Source: Bacteroidota bacterium (lineage in GTDB: Bacteria; Bacteroidota; Bacteroidia; Flavobacteriales; Flavobacteriaceae). From it: a stretch of 64,000 nucleotides of DNA. Under the pieces are notes generated by a model. That model was not told the origin of the DNA. It saw only the letters and a program-made list of their open reading frames with translations, and ran no database searches. The number at the start of each line of letters is the position of its first letter. Position 1 is the first letter of the stretch. The translations under genes were made by a program, and so were the position numbers. Shown one piece after another: positions 8,738-16,635 of this stretch. The stretch is taken from positions 1 to 64,000 of the forward strand of contig JAEXIT010000021.1 of the NCBI GenBank assembly GCA_023446155.1, in the 5' to 3' direction.

Positions 8738-10171
8738 TTATTTTTGAATAATTGGCAATCCGAAATAGAATTCCAATATTTTCGTTCTGAATATATAATC
8801 ATATTTTGTTCGCAACACTTCCGATTGGGCATTTACGAATAAAGTCTGCGCCTGTGTAAAATCGAAAACATTCATCAAGCCCACTTCATAGCGTTCTTTA
8901 GCATAGTTAAACGATTCCTGTCTGGCTTCCAAAGTTGCCACAGCAGCTTCGTATGATTTTAACGAGCCTTTGGTATCGGTATACGCGGTATAAACCGTTC
9001 GTTCCAAATCCAATTCCTGTTGCTCTAATGCAATTTTGGATCGCTCCAAGGCTACTTTAGAACGCTCTACATTATTGCGAACCGACAAACCATTTAACAA
9101 CGGAATATTTAACGAGAAACCAAAATTCTGACCTTTGTTATTACTAAACTGATCAAAGATTGGTTCCGGACTTCCTAAAATCGGACGGTAATTGTTTTGC
9201 AATACCTGTAATCCGTTTTCGGTAAAATACTGCGTTGGAAGCGTCGGATTGGTAGTATCCAGTTGATAACCGGTAATTCTGTCGGCATAGGCCGCACGGG
9301 TACTGAAACTATAGAACCCCTGAATCGACGGATGGTATTTCCCTCTTGCGATGGATAAATCTTTTTCGGCTATCGAAACATTAGCCTCCGCGATTTTGAT
9401 ATTCGCTCTGGTTTCTTTTGCTTTTGAAAAAATATTTTTAGGATCCTCCAGTAACACACTACTGTTTTGTACCGGTGTTTCCGAATCGGCGATATCGAAA
9501 TTCTGGAAATCATCCAATTGTAACAACTGCGCCAGACTTAGTTTGGAAATCAACAAGGCATTTTCGCCAGCGATCAATTTCTGATTGTCTGACATCACCG
9601 TTGCTTTCACATCCAACAAGTCACCTTTTGGCACTACTCCGGCATCAACAAGTTCCTGAGTACGTTCCATTTGTTTGGTATCGTAGGCCAACTGTTTCGT
9701 CTGTACCTTCAGATTTTCTTTATTGAAAAGGATTTGCAGATATGCATTCACGACATTTAAAGAAACATCCTCCTGCATTTTCTGCAATTGGTATTGTGAA
9801 GCGATAATCGAAAGATTGGCTTTTCGCAACTGATTTTGATGTTGTAATCCTTTATAGACATCAACTCCCACATTTAATGCCGCAGAAGTATACTGAACCG
9901 TCTGATTTTCCAAAAGACCGGTCGTGATATTCTGGTTAAGTCCGACATTCCAGGAGTGTGACGCTTGCCCATTAATGGTTGGCAAAAAATTACCCCAGGC
10001 ATCTTTTTTAGAGATTTCGGCTACCTGTTTATCTAAAATCGACTGTTTGATCGAAATATTCTTCTCCATTGCGTGATTCACACACTCTTCCAAAGTCCAT
10101 TTTTTAGCTTGTGCCTTCATTTGGATCGTCACCATGGATAGGCCCAAAAGCAGCAATGTTGTGTTCTTCAT
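8738..10171 (-). CDS. TolC family outer-membrane efflux protein
   Basis: A 477-residue TolC-like channel with a signal peptide (KNTTLLLLGLSMVTIQMKAQ), the family start KKWTLEECVNHAMEKNISI, and two outer-membrane efflux repeats with long helices. A periodic pattern such as SKVALERSKIALEQQELDLE near 390-410 is typical of the alpha barrel. The start at 10171 gives a clean signal peptide; an upstream in-frame start at 10243 would put 24 non-signal residues in front. It forms an operon with the downstream adaptor gene. Confidence 0.92.
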   Translation of the reverse strand: MKNTTLLLLGLSMVTIQMKAQAKKWTLEECVNHAMEKNISIKQSILDKQVAEISKKDAWGNFLPTINGQASHSWNVGLNQNITTGLLENQTVQYTSAALNVGVDVYKGLQHQNQLRKANLSIIASQYQLQKMQEDVSLNVVNAYLQILFNKENLKVQTKQLAYDTKQMERTQELVDAGVVPKGDLLDVKATVMSDNQKLIAGENALLISKLSLAQLLQLDDFQNFDIADSETPVQNSSVLLEDPKNIFSKAKETRANIKIAEANVSIAEKDLSIARGKYHPSIQGFYSFSTRAAYADRITGYQLDTTNPTLPTQYFTENGLQVLQNNYRPILGSPEPIFDQFSNNKGQNFGFSLNIPLLNGLSVRNNVERSKVALERSKIALEQQELDLERTVYTAYTDTKGSLKSYEAAVATLEARQESFNYAKERYEVGLMNVFDFTQAQTLFVNAQSEVLRTKYDYIFRTKILEFYFGLPIIQK

Positions 10172-10187
10172 ATTATTGATTTTCCTA

Positions 10188-10195
10188 CAAATATA
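10188..10195 (-). promoter_or_regulatory. Candidate -7 element for the tolC-hlyD unit
   Basis: The minus strand reads TATATTTG, a full match to TAnnTTTG, 16 bases before the chosen ATG. No good -33 box was found. Confidence 0.35.
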
Positions 10196-10282
10196 AAATT
10201 TCTGTGCACATATGCGTTTTAATTCGGTACCGATTAGACGCAATTCTTTAACAAACGTTACATTTTTATTTCAATAAAAACC

Positions 10283-10290
10283 TACTTTTA
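10283..10290 (+). promoter_or_regulatory. Candidate -7 element for the DUF4403 gene
   Basis: TACTTTTA, one mismatch from TAnnTTTG, 23 bases before the ATG. No matching -33 box was seen, so support is weak. Confidence 0.25.
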
Positions 10291-10313
10291 CCGAAGATTT
10301 TTAGACATCCTTT

Positions 10314-11705
10314 ATGAAAACTTTTTTCTCATTCCTGGCACTGGTAGGCCTGGCAATGCTAATGACCCGTTGCGGAACCACTGCAAAAATCAACACCCTA
10401 AAACCGGAACCGAGCGACAACAAACCCGCGGTTTACGAAACCACGACTTCTTTTATCAACATGCCGATAGAGATTCCGTTAAAGGAAATTGAGATCCAAC
10501 TCAACAAATCCCTAAACGGATTAATTTACAACGACAGTATACTGGCCGATGATAAAACGGAGATGAAAATCTGGAAACAGGCACCGATCAAACTAACGGA
10601 GAAAGATGGAAAAATCCGTTCGGTAATTCCATTAAAAATATGGGCCAAATTTAAATATGGCACCGACTTTTTAGGACTTAACGACACCAAAGAAATCAAC
10701 CTAAACGGTCAGATTACCCTTTTGAGCGATGCCAAATTATCCAATTGGAAACTTTCGACTACTTCCACCATCGAAGACTTCGAATGGAAAGACAGTCCGA
10801 GTATTGTGGTAGCCGGTAAAAACGTACCGATTACCTATGTTGTAAATCCGACCATCCGCTTGTTTAAAGCCAAAATCGCCAAAACGATAGACGATGCGAT
10901 CAACAAAACCACCGACTTCAAACCACAGGTATTAGCCGTTCTGGAAAAAATCAGTACGCCGTTTAAAACCAGTGAGATTTACGAAACCTGGTTTAAGATG
11001 GCACCAACCGAATTATACGTGACCGACGCCATCCTTTCGAAAAGCAAAATCACGATGGACATGGGCTTAAAATGCAAAATGCAAACCATCGTAGGTCAGG
11101 AGCCATTAAACACCTTTAAAAAGGAATCTATTGTTTTAAAACCGGTAGCCAAAATGCCAAACAAGATCGAAGCTACGGTTGCCGCGGTTTCGACTTATGA
11201 AAGTGCATCGCGTATCATCACCAAGAACTTCCAGGGGAAGGAATTTGCTTCCGGAAGCCGTAAGATCACCATTCAGAAAGTCGACTTATGGCATAAGGAT
11301 GGCAAGATGATCATCGCATTAAGCATGACAGGTAGTTTAGACGGGACGATTTACCTGTCGGGTATCCCGAACTACAATGCGGTTTCCAAAGAGATTTATT
11401 TTGATCAGATGGATTATGTGTTAAACACCAAAGGTATACTAACCAAAACGGCCAACTGGTTGATGCAGGGTTATATCCTAAGTAAAATACAGGAAAGCTG
11501 TCGTTATTCGATTAAGGAGAATCTGGAAGAAGGCAAGAAAAATATGTTGCCGTATTTAAACAACTATTCGCCGATGAAGGGCGTTTTTGTGAACGGAACC
11601 ATCAACGATTTTATTTTTGACAAAGTTGAGGTGACCGATAAGGCGATTATCGCTTTTATTAAAACCTCCGGACAAATGAGTATTAAAATAGACGGCATGG
11701 AATAG
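10314..11705 (+). CDS. DUF4403 family lipoprotein
   Basis: A 463-residue protein with a lipoprotein signal (LAMLMTRCG, Cys at about residue 20). The body matches my recollection of the DUF4403 family: SFINMPIEIPLKEIEIQLN near the N-terminus and repeated beta-rich segments. Its function is unknown; family members in Bacteroidetes are envelope proteins. It is divergent from tolC and ends at a hairpin terminator that also closes the toxin array arriving from the right. Confidence 0.8.
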   Translation: MKTFFSFLALVGLAMLMTRCGTTAKINTLKPEPSDNKPAVYETTTSFINMPIEIPLKEIEIQLNKSLNGLIYNDSILADDKTEMKIWKQAPIKLTEKDGKIRSVIPLKIWAKFKYGTDFLGLNDTKEINLNGQITLLSDAKLSNWKLSTTSTIEDFEWKDSPSIVVAGKNVPITYVVNPTIRLFKAKIAKTIDDAINKTTDFKPQVLAVLEKISTPFKTSEIYETWFKMAPTELYVTDAILSKSKITMDMGLKCKMQTIVGQEPLNTFKKESIVLKPVAKMPNKIEATVAAVSTYESASRIITKNFQGKEFASGSRKITIQKVDLWHKDGKMIIALSMTGSLDGTIYLSGIPNYNAVSKEIYFDQMDYVLNTKGILTKTANWLMQGYILSKIQESCRYSIKENLEEGKKNMLPYLNNYSPMKGVFVNGTINDFIFDKVEVTDKAIIAFIKTSGQMSIKIDGME

Positions 11706-11723
11706 ATCGATGATCATAAAAGG

Positions 11724-11753
11724 AAAACCCCGGACAATGTGTTCGGGGTTTTT
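11724..11753 (+). terminator. Terminator after DUF4403, probably bidirectional
   Basis: Stem AAAACCCCG / CGGGGTTTT with an 11-base loop, followed by T on both strands. It separates the DUF4403 gene from the leftward-transcribed cassette array. Confidence 0.75.
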
Positions 11754-11756
11754 ACT

Positions 11757-11880
11757 TTTCCATAACCATATATATTAAAACCTGTAATTTATGTTTATCG
11801 TTAACTGTCGTTTTTAATAACCGTTCTAACGTTACCTAAATGAACAACAACAAAGAGATTGTTTCCGGCACCTTATTCTA
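11757..11880 (-). pseudogene. Remnant toxin cassette at the end of the RHS array
   Basis: Read leftward, bases 11880-11811 resemble the RHS core flank (encoding a decayed DHLGNVRAVIKN). They are fused directly to 11810-11757, which is about 90% identical by eye to the 3' end of the toxin-like gene at 21234-21695 (ITGFNIYGYGK). Stops and a frameshift are present. It is a collapsed cassette with no intact gene. The rest of the 11706-12119 gap holds a hairpin, REP-like repeats and about 80 bases at 11962-12041 in which I recognise nothing. Confidence 0.65.
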
Positions 11881-11886
11881 CTACTA

Positions 11887-11929
11887 AAAAGCAAAAAACC
11901 TAACCGTTAGGGTTAGGTTTTTTGCTTTA
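11887..11929 (-). terminator. TAACC/GGTTA hairpin of the cassette array
   Basis: Near-perfect palindrome with stem AAAGCAAAAAACCTAACC / GGTTAGGTTTTTTGCTTT and T-runs on both strands. The same hairpin recurs after almost every cassette in the array. Confidence 0.7.
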
Positions 11930-11931
11930 TT

Positions 11932-11961
11932 AAGCACGGATTACAAATCCGCGCAATCTGG
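11932..11961. repeat. REP-like palindrome copy
   Basis: Copy of the element GCACGGATT-ACA-AATCCGCGC plus AATCTGG. The core is a quasi-palindrome (9-bp arms around ACA). The same element is found at most cassette boundaries up to 22.4 kb. Confidence 0.7.
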
Positions 11962-12041
11962 ACTAAAATGCCTTACGACTATATTTGATCTTGATATTAT
12001 ATGGACATATAAGCAAGTTCAACTTTTATAAAAACAAGTCA

Positions 12042-12083
12042 ATAAAACAAAAACCTAACCATAGCCTTTAGGTTTTTGTTTTA
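12042..12083 (-). terminator. Hairpin terminator after the small membrane gene pair
   Basis: Stem AAAACAAAAACCTAA / TTTAGGTTTTTGTTTT; a diverged form of the array hairpin. A decayed REP-like element lies at about 12088-12113 between it and the gene stop. Confidence 0.65.
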
Positions 12084-12119
12084 TTAGGCTGGATTGCAAA
12101 TTAGAGTGATGAAGGAGTT

Positions 12120-12335
12120 TTAAGGTCTATCTAAATTATTAATCTTTGTTTTCATCCCTTGCTTACATATTTTATAACCTAGAAACAGACCTAAAGTAAA
12201 CCAAAAAAAATATCCAACTATTTCTTCCGGTATCAAATTTTTCAATACTTTTTTGTTTATAACATCCAATACAATGCCTATCATAAACAATACAGCTATT
12301 ATATTTTCATATAAATTAAATCTTTCTTTTCTCAT
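12120..12335 (-). CDS. Small membrane protein, putative immunity component
   Basis: A 71-residue protein with two predicted membrane segments (about 10-29 and 40-60: YFFWFTLGLFLGYKI). I recognise no family. It overlaps the upstream 64-residue gene by 4 bases, so the two are translationally coupled. Lying just behind a toxin-tip stub, the pair fits a membrane immunity unit; this is inference from position. Confidence 0.5.
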   Translation of the reverse strand: MRKERFNLYENIIAVLFMIGIVLDVINKKVLKNLIPEEIVGYFFWFTLGLFLGYKICKQGMKTKINNLDRP

Positions 12336-12526
12336 TTTGTTCTCTTTAAAATAATTTTCATTACTTCAGACAGCAAAAAAGTTAAGAGCGCCACGCCTCC
12401 AATAATCAAAAAAACGATAGAAAAATTAGGTATATAACTTCTAAAAAACATCTTAACAATTATCATTATCAAACAAATCGCGATAGAGACATCCGATACT
12501 CTTTTCCAAAATAATATTTTTTTCAT
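12332..12526 (-). CDS. Small membrane protein, putative immunity component
   Basis: A 64-residue protein with two membrane segments (about 10-29 and 35-54). No recognised family. Its ATG is 5 bases after the stop of a toxin-tip stub (12532-12624), the spacing seen between tip and immunity gene in the other cassettes. Immunity to a membrane-active toxin is inference. Confidence 0.5.
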   Translation of the reverse strand: MKKILFWKRVSDVSIAICLIMIIVKMFFRSYIPNFSIVFLIIGGVALLTFLLSEVMKIILKRTK

Positions 12527-12531
12527 AAATT

Positions 12532-12624
12532 TTACTTTCTAGCTTTAACAAAAACAGGCTGAACTGTATCCTTAGGGTTAAAATTCTGAACTTTTGACAT
12601 ATGTGTATTATACTCATCATACTC
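12532..12624 (-). pseudogene. C-terminal stub of an RHS toxin tip
   Basis: An open frame of about 30 codons with no start codon of its own other than an internal Met. It encodes EYDEYNTHMSKVQNF, then NPKDTVQPVFVKARK and a stop, 5 bases before the next gene. It begins exactly at a REP-like element in inverted orientation. It looks like the tail of a toxin whose front has been lost. The remainder of the 12527-12852 gap holds an inverted REP piece (12624-12639), a decayed REP at about 12668-12690 and a short repeated remnant (12722-12767). Confidence 0.55.
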
Positions 12625-12721
12625 CGATCGCGCGGATTTTTGTTTATAGACTTTTGTCTTTTAGAATATGGATTGCAAATCTGGGTGATCTAAGTAGTTT
12701 TTATTGTAGTCCAAATTCAGG

Positions 12722-12767
12722 AGACTTTGAACAGCATTGCTTTATGGAACACTTTGCAGAGCTAATG
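12722..12767 (-). repeat. Short coding-like remnant repeated at 14232
   Basis: Bases 12722-12767 and 14235-14279 differ at only about five positions. On the minus strand both encode a similar peptide (LCKVFHKAMLFKVS versus LRKVFYKSMLLKVS). It is probably a shared leftover of a lost gene end; its parent is not identified. Confidence 0.45.
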
Positions 12768-12852
12768 AACAATGAATACCCATCCCTTTAGGTGCGTTAA
12801 TGATTGTCCAATGCCATTGCTTGAAACTTATCACTAATCCTGAAATTATATA

Positions 12853-13299
12853 CTATTCAACCTCTTCAGTAATTGTAGGTTTTTTAAATAAATCAGATTC
12901 TTTTGAAAAACCTTTATTTAAAATAAAAGATTGGTCAATATGTGATTTACTATATAAACCTTCAGACTCTGCAATTTTGTATTTTTTTTTATAAACTCTA
13001 ATCAAGACAAATGCACTTCTATCTAATTTAATATTATAGTATCCTTTTTTGTTTGTAGAAGTCTCGATTACTTCATTTCCTAAATACGAGGAATAATCAG
13101 TATAATCATTATCCTTTTGCTTATAACTACTATTGAATACTACCACTCTGCAATCGTCAACTGGATATTTTAATTCGTCATAAATATATCCTTGCACAAC
13201 AACATTTTCAACGTCTGTATTATTATTGAAAAACAAAACTATTGATATAATGATGTAAACTACAATTGCTGATATAAAGAAAATAAGTATTTTTTTCAT
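12853..13299 (-). CDS. Membrane-anchored protein, putative immunity
   Basis: A 148-residue protein with one N-terminal membrane segment (about 4-24) and a small beta-rich domain (about 33-115) that resembles a carboxypeptidase regulatory-like fold: VVVQGYIYDELKYPVDDCRV and later GYYNIKLDRSAFVLIRV. It starts 5 bases after a toxin-tip stub. Strongly AT-rich compared with the core genome. The immunity role is inferred from position only. Confidence 0.5.
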   Translation of the reverse strand: MKKILIFFISAIVVYIIISIVLFFNNNTDVENVVVQGYIYDELKYPVDDCRVVVFNSSYKQKDNDYTDYSSYLGNEVIETSTNKKGYYNIKLDRSAFVLIRVYKKKYKIAESEGLYSKSHIDQSFILNKGFSKESDLFKKPTITEEVE

Positions 13300-13304
13300 T
13301 TTTA

Positions 13305-13441
13305 CTAATTATTAATTCTTTCTTTTATTCTATTAATGACATTCTTACTGCCTAAATTTTGTATTTGACCGTGTGACATTCCTTTACTAGATAACTTAAT
13401 ATTTTTCACAGTCGCTTTACCTTCAAAAGAATGTGGATACC
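13305..13441 (-). pseudogene. C-terminal stub of an RHS toxin tip
   Basis: About 44 codons with no start codon at the front, encoding YPHSFEGKATVKNIKLSSK and then GMSHGQIQNLGSKNVINRI, ending 5 bases before the 148-residue gene. An in-frame TAG sits just upstream, and another frame there reads PASRGIH, so a frameshift is likely. The family of the lost toxin is not recognised. Confidence 0.55.
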
Positions 13442-13465
13442 TCTAGATGCTGGAGAATTACTAGT

Positions 13466-13492
13466 CCGATCGCGCGGATTTGTAATCCGTGC
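13466..13492. repeat. REP-like palindrome copy, inverted
   Basis: CCGATCGCGCGGATTTG then TAATCCGTGC: the array element in the opposite orientation to most copies. It stands upstream of a toxin stub rather than after an immunity gene. A weak hairpin resembling the array terminator lies at about 13548-13580; nothing else is recognised in 13493-13643. Confidence 0.65.
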
Positions 13493-13643
13493 AACAACTT
13501 TTTTAAAAGATATATGCCCTTAACAAACGTATTTTATCTACAATTATAAAACAAAAATCCAACCTGATAGGTTAGATTTATCAACTTCTCTCTTTATTTG
13601 AATTACAATCTTAGTTGCAGATATGGGCAATCGGGTTTAGCAA

Positions 13644-14219
13644 TTACTTATTTTTATCACATAAAAGATTAGGATATTGAGACAATTTCAAATTCCTATT
13701 TGATTTAATTTTTTTAAAACTAAGACTATTATTTTTACAGACATAATAAAAAATATACTTTTTAGAATCGTCAGTTCTAAACAATGGTGTAGCCTCATCT
13801 GTTAACTCACCCTTTTCAATTTTGTAAATTGTTGAATCAATAACTTTGTATTTATGCATGATTGAAATCATTTCTTTACTAATCTTTAAAGTAGGATCAT
13901 CCCAAATATATAATCTATCATTTATTTCTTTGAATCTTGTAGGAAAGTATTTTGCTTCAGATCCAATTGTATCTCTTGCATTTACGTAGTTAATATACTG
14001 ATCAAAAAAAGTAAACCTATATACATCTTCAGAATCCGCATTTTCAATGACATAATATGCTTTATTCTTTTTTCCTTTCTCAGTTTTTGAAAAGTTCTCT
14101 ATTATCGAAACTATTGCTTCATTTTTACCTCCTATTTTCATAATCTCAGAGTTACCCTGATGAGAACTACATGAAAAAAAAAGAACAATTATTGTATAAT
14201 ACAAATATTCACATTTCAT
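13644..14219 (-). CDS. Lipoprotein, putative immunity
   Basis: A 191-residue protein with a lipoprotein signal (YTIIVLFFSCSS, Cys near residue 17). The start at 14219 is chosen because the signal peptide begins there; upstream in-frame codons belong to the repeated remnant. No family recognised. Its place in the cassette array and envelope location suggest protection against a periplasm-acting toxin, but its toxin partner is missing. Confidence 0.5.
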   Translation of the reverse strand: MKCEYLYYTIIVLFFSCSSHQGNSEIMKIGGKNEAIVSIIENFSKTEKGKKNKAYYVIENADSEDVYRFTFFDQYINYVNARDTIGSEAKYFPTRFKEINDRLYIWDDPTLKISKEMISIMHKYKVIDSTIYKIEKGELTDEATPLFRTDDSKKYIFYYVCKNNSLSFKKIKSNRNLKLSQYPNLLCDKNK

Positions 14220-14234
14220 ACTTTCGAAATTAAT

Positions 14235-14279
14235 GGAGACTTTAAGCAGCATTGATTTATAGAACACTTTGCGGAGCTA
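14235..14279 (-). repeat. Short coding-like remnant, partner of 12722
   Basis: Second copy of the short element at 12722-12767, encoding LRKVFYKSMLLKVS on the minus strand. It lies directly between two lipoprotein genes. Confidence 0.45.
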
Positions 14280-14282
14280 GGG

Positions 14283-15002
14283 TCATCTTTTTACTTTCCA
14301 GTAATAATAGTATGGACTAGCCATGCTTTTTGAATTGAACACACTATATTCAGTCTCAAATATCCACTTATCATTTTCAACATTATGGTAATATTTTATA
14401 CAGCTCTTATCGCTATAATTAAACTTATAAAAATATTCATCTTCAAAATCAGATAAATTCTTTTTTAAGAATCCTTGCACATCAATCTCTTCAAATTTAG
14501 AAACGACAATACTATTCTCAAGCTTAAATATCATTTCTCTCTGTAAAAATGTTTTTTTATTTATAGGAAGAAGTACACGATAACTCGTTAAAGTCATATC
14601 CGTCTCGTCATCATTCTTATTTAACACAAATGTCATTATCACATTCTTCAAAAAAACCGTATATAAGTATTCCTTAACATATTCCTGTTCAAAACTTTGA
14701 GTATATGTATAGCATCCAAATTTATTTTCTTTCTTTAAAAGCAATTCCTTAACCTCACTATTAATTGAAATTACAATTTTTGAATTATGCTTTTCATTTA
14801 TAATCTTTAGAAATGAGGGAGAATTATCTTTTAAATTTACATTATTTATCGGTTTAAAATTAAACAAATCATAGTCTTCATATAAAGTATCATTTAAGCT
14901 AAATTGCTCCTCATTCCTCAATACAATATCCTTTTTAGATTTTTTCTGACAGCTTAAAAAAATCGACAATACCAATAGCACATATAAATAAAACTTTTTC
15001 AT
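14283..15002 (-). CDS. Lipoprotein, putative immunity
   Basis: A 239-residue protein with a lipoprotein signal (VLLVLSIFLSCQKK, Cys near residue 19). AT-rich and rich in Lys, Asn, Phe and Tyr. No known family recognised. The ATG follows 3 bases after the stop of a decayed toxin tail (about 15006-15125), matching the tip-immunity spacing in the rest of the array. Confidence 0.5.
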   Translation of the reverse strand: MKKFYLYVLLVLSIFLSCQKKSKKDIVLRNEEQFSLNDTLYEDYDLFNFKPINNVNLKDNSPSFLKIINEKHNSKIVISINSEVKELLLKKENKFGCYTYTQSFEQEYVKEYLYTVFLKNVIMTFVLNKNDDETDMTLTSYRVLLPINKKTFLQREMIFKLENSIVVSKFEEIDVQGFLKKNLSDFEDEYFYKFNYSDKSCIKYYHNVENDKWIFETEYSVFNSKSMASPYYYYWKVKR

Positions 15003-15005
15003 AAA

Positions 15006-15125
15006 TCAGTATTTTATGGTCCTAGTTCTTGTAAAACAAACATTTTTAACAACCTTAGTATCATCCGATCATAACCAAAAGCTCCTTTTTTTCATCTCCA
15101 TCTTTACCGTCAGGGTTACGGATCA
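15006..15125 (-). pseudogene. Decayed RHS toxin tip
   Basis: On the minus strand a fragment reads IRNPDGKDGDEKKELL, echoing the RHS NP..DPDG junction. After a frameshift a second frame continues SDDTKVVKNVCFTRTRTIKY and stops 3 bases before the lipoprotein ATG. It has no start codon and at least one frame break. Confidence 0.45.
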
Positions 15126-15175
15126 GAGCGGTCTAGGTTCATAAATCGATGCGATCGGGATATTAGAAACTTTCT

Positions 15176-15436
15176 TTACCCAAAAAATCTTCTCCCAGCT
15201 GGAGACATTACTATGATGACAGCAAAAACAACCATTACAAAAAAAACAACTCCAACCACATGATTGCCAACACCATTCGTAAACGTTTCCTCATTTTTAT
15301 TTTCCCTAAAATAAAAGGAAAGCGGTTTAGTTTCTTTTTTTGTAAATAGTAAAAAAGAGTATCCCAGTAAAAACCTTATAAATCCTCCTATTACTTCTAA
15401 TAGACCTCTACCAAAAATTACCTCAAAAATATCCAT
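15176..15436 (-). CDS. Small membrane protein, putative immunity
   Basis: An 86-residue protein with hydrophobic segments at about 10-31 and 58-78 (VVGVVFFVMVVFAVIIVMS). It starts 14 bases after the CWEAEM toxin tip. No family recognised; the immunity role is inferred from position. Confidence 0.5.
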   Translation of the reverse strand: MDIFEVIFGRGLLEVIGGFIRFLLGYSFLLFTKKETKPLSFYFRENKNEETFTNGVGNHVVGVVFFVMVVFAVIIVMSPAGRRFFG

Positions 15437-15450
15437 AACATACGTTTCAT

Positions 15451-15822
15451 TTAATCTTCTAACTCTTTAGATTCATCAACGCTTTTATGAAGCATTTTAT
15501 TACCCTTTTTTGTTAACCCCATTATGCCACTACGACTCGTTTTATTTATTATCCAAGAGTTAGTATTCCTAATAATACTTCCTCTCGCTTTTGGAGATAA
15601 TCTTGTTACAAAAGTCCCTTTAAATTGTTGGCCAAATGTCGCTACATTATACCGTACTATAAATGGATTCTTAACTTCTGGCAGTGCAAAACGACCTTTA
15701 ATAGGACTAGGCATAACTGCCTGTATAGTAAACATTCTCGCTTCAACTACTTCTTCTTTGGATGCACCAAAACCATTAAGATGTCTAGCCATTTCGGCTT
15801 CCCAACACGGCAAGCAGGCTCG
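15451..15822 (-). pseudogene. Orphan toxin tip (CWEAEM type) joined out of frame to an RHS core piece
   Basis: An open frame of about 120 residues encodes CWEAEMARHLNGFGASKEEV and ends SKELED, without an ATG before the internal Met at residue 8. Upstream, the RHS core remnant (ALTS) is joined at about 15822 in another frame and stops soon after. The tip is thus cut off from any translation start. The toxin family is not recognised. It is followed by an 86-residue membrane protein that may be its immunity. Confidence 0.5.
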
Positions 15823-15930
15823 TTAACGCCAATATTCCCGTTCCGTTGTTTTTAATATCCGCTCTAACGTTGCCTAAATGATCGGCAACAAAGATATTGT
15901 TTCCGTCACCTTATTCTGCAACCGGAAAAC
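15823..15930 (-). repeat. RHS core flank remnant
   Basis: Minus-strand copy of the stretch encoding NNIFVADHLGNVRAVIKNNG that precedes each orphan tip. Compared with the full RHS gene it has the same DHLGNVRAVIKN region but a different sequence before it, and an in-frame TAA about 11 codons upstream of DHLGN. Confidence 0.65.
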
Positions 15931-15961
15931 AAAAAACCTAACCGTTACGGTTAGGTTTTTT
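15931..15961 (-). terminator. TAACC/GGTTA hairpin of the cassette array
   Basis: Perfect palindrome with arms AAAAAACCTAACCGT / ACGGTTAGGTTTTTT. It follows the immunity lipoprotein and REP copy of the preceding cassette. Confidence 0.7.
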
Positions 15962-15969
15962 GCTTTATT

Positions 15970-16020
15970 AAGCACGGATTACAAATCCGCGCGATCTGGG
16001 TTACGAATCCGCGCGATCTA
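15970..16020. repeat. REP-like palindrome, tandem copy
   Basis: AAGCACGGATTACAAATCC then GCGCGATCTGG, followed at once by a second partial copy (GGTTACGAATCCGCGCGATC). Confidence 0.7.
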
Positions 16021-16032
16021 GATCGGGATTCT

Positions 16033-16527
16033 TTATTTTTTTTGTAAAAAAATGTTTGTATTAAGATCAGTCGCTTTATCAAAAATATTACAGTCAGCCT
16101 CATTAATTTTTAAATTTGTTTTATTTTCCATATCTATCCTTAAAGATATCCAACAAGTACCATTTGTATATATATATTCACTAACCTGTATTGCGTTACC
16201 CTCTTCATCTTCTTCTAATTCAGCATTATCACTCTTAGTCATTAATGCAATTCCCTCAATTTTTTTCACCTTTTTAAATTTTGCATTCTCACTTGTAATT
16301 GCAAACTTAATTTCATTATCTGTTATATATTTTAACTCAACTTTTTGATGTAATGTATCACTATCATAAGTGAAAACTTCCCAATTTTCTTTACTCTCAT
16401 CACTTTCAACCTGATTAATAACAATTTCTTTTGACAAAGTGTCTAAATTATTTTCTTTTTTATTTTTCACGTTATTTCCAGTGCAAGACAGCATAGTAGC
16501 CGTTACTAAAATTAATATTTTTTTCAT
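16033..16527 (-). CDS. Lipoprotein, putative immunity to the amidase-like tip
   Basis: A 164-residue acidic protein with a lipoprotein signal (ILILVTATMLSCTG, Cys near residue 15). It starts 3 bases after the second, downstream stop of the amidase-like toxin frame (16531-16533). A lipid-anchored envelope protein is what one would expect as immunity to a toxin that cuts peptidoglycan. No family recognised; the role is inference. Confidence 0.55.
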   Translation of the reverse strand: MKKILILVTATMLSCTGNNVKNKKENNLDTLSKEIVINQVESDESKENWEVFTYDSDTLHQKVELKYITDNEIKFAITSENAKFKKVKKIEGIALMTKSDNAELEEDEEGNAIQVSEYIYTNGTCWISLRIDMENKTNLKINEADCNIFDKATDLNTNIFLQKK

Positions 16528-16530
16528 AAA

Positions 16531-16635
16531 TTATCTTGTAGAATTATAAGTTGTATTTCCATTTACACTCATTGTTGGTAATTTATAATTAGGTTTATAT
16601 CCTTTAGGATAAACGAATCGAGATACTTGATGAAC
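16531..16635 (-). pseudogene. Severed C-terminal tail of the amidase-like toxin tip
   Basis: Directly after the TGA at 16636-16638 the same frame stays open for 34 codons, encoding VHQVSRFVYPKGYKPNYKLP and more, and ends 3 bases before the immunity gene. The tail looks like the natural end of the toxin domain, so the TGA is probably a recent nonsense mutation. Confidence 0.65.
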
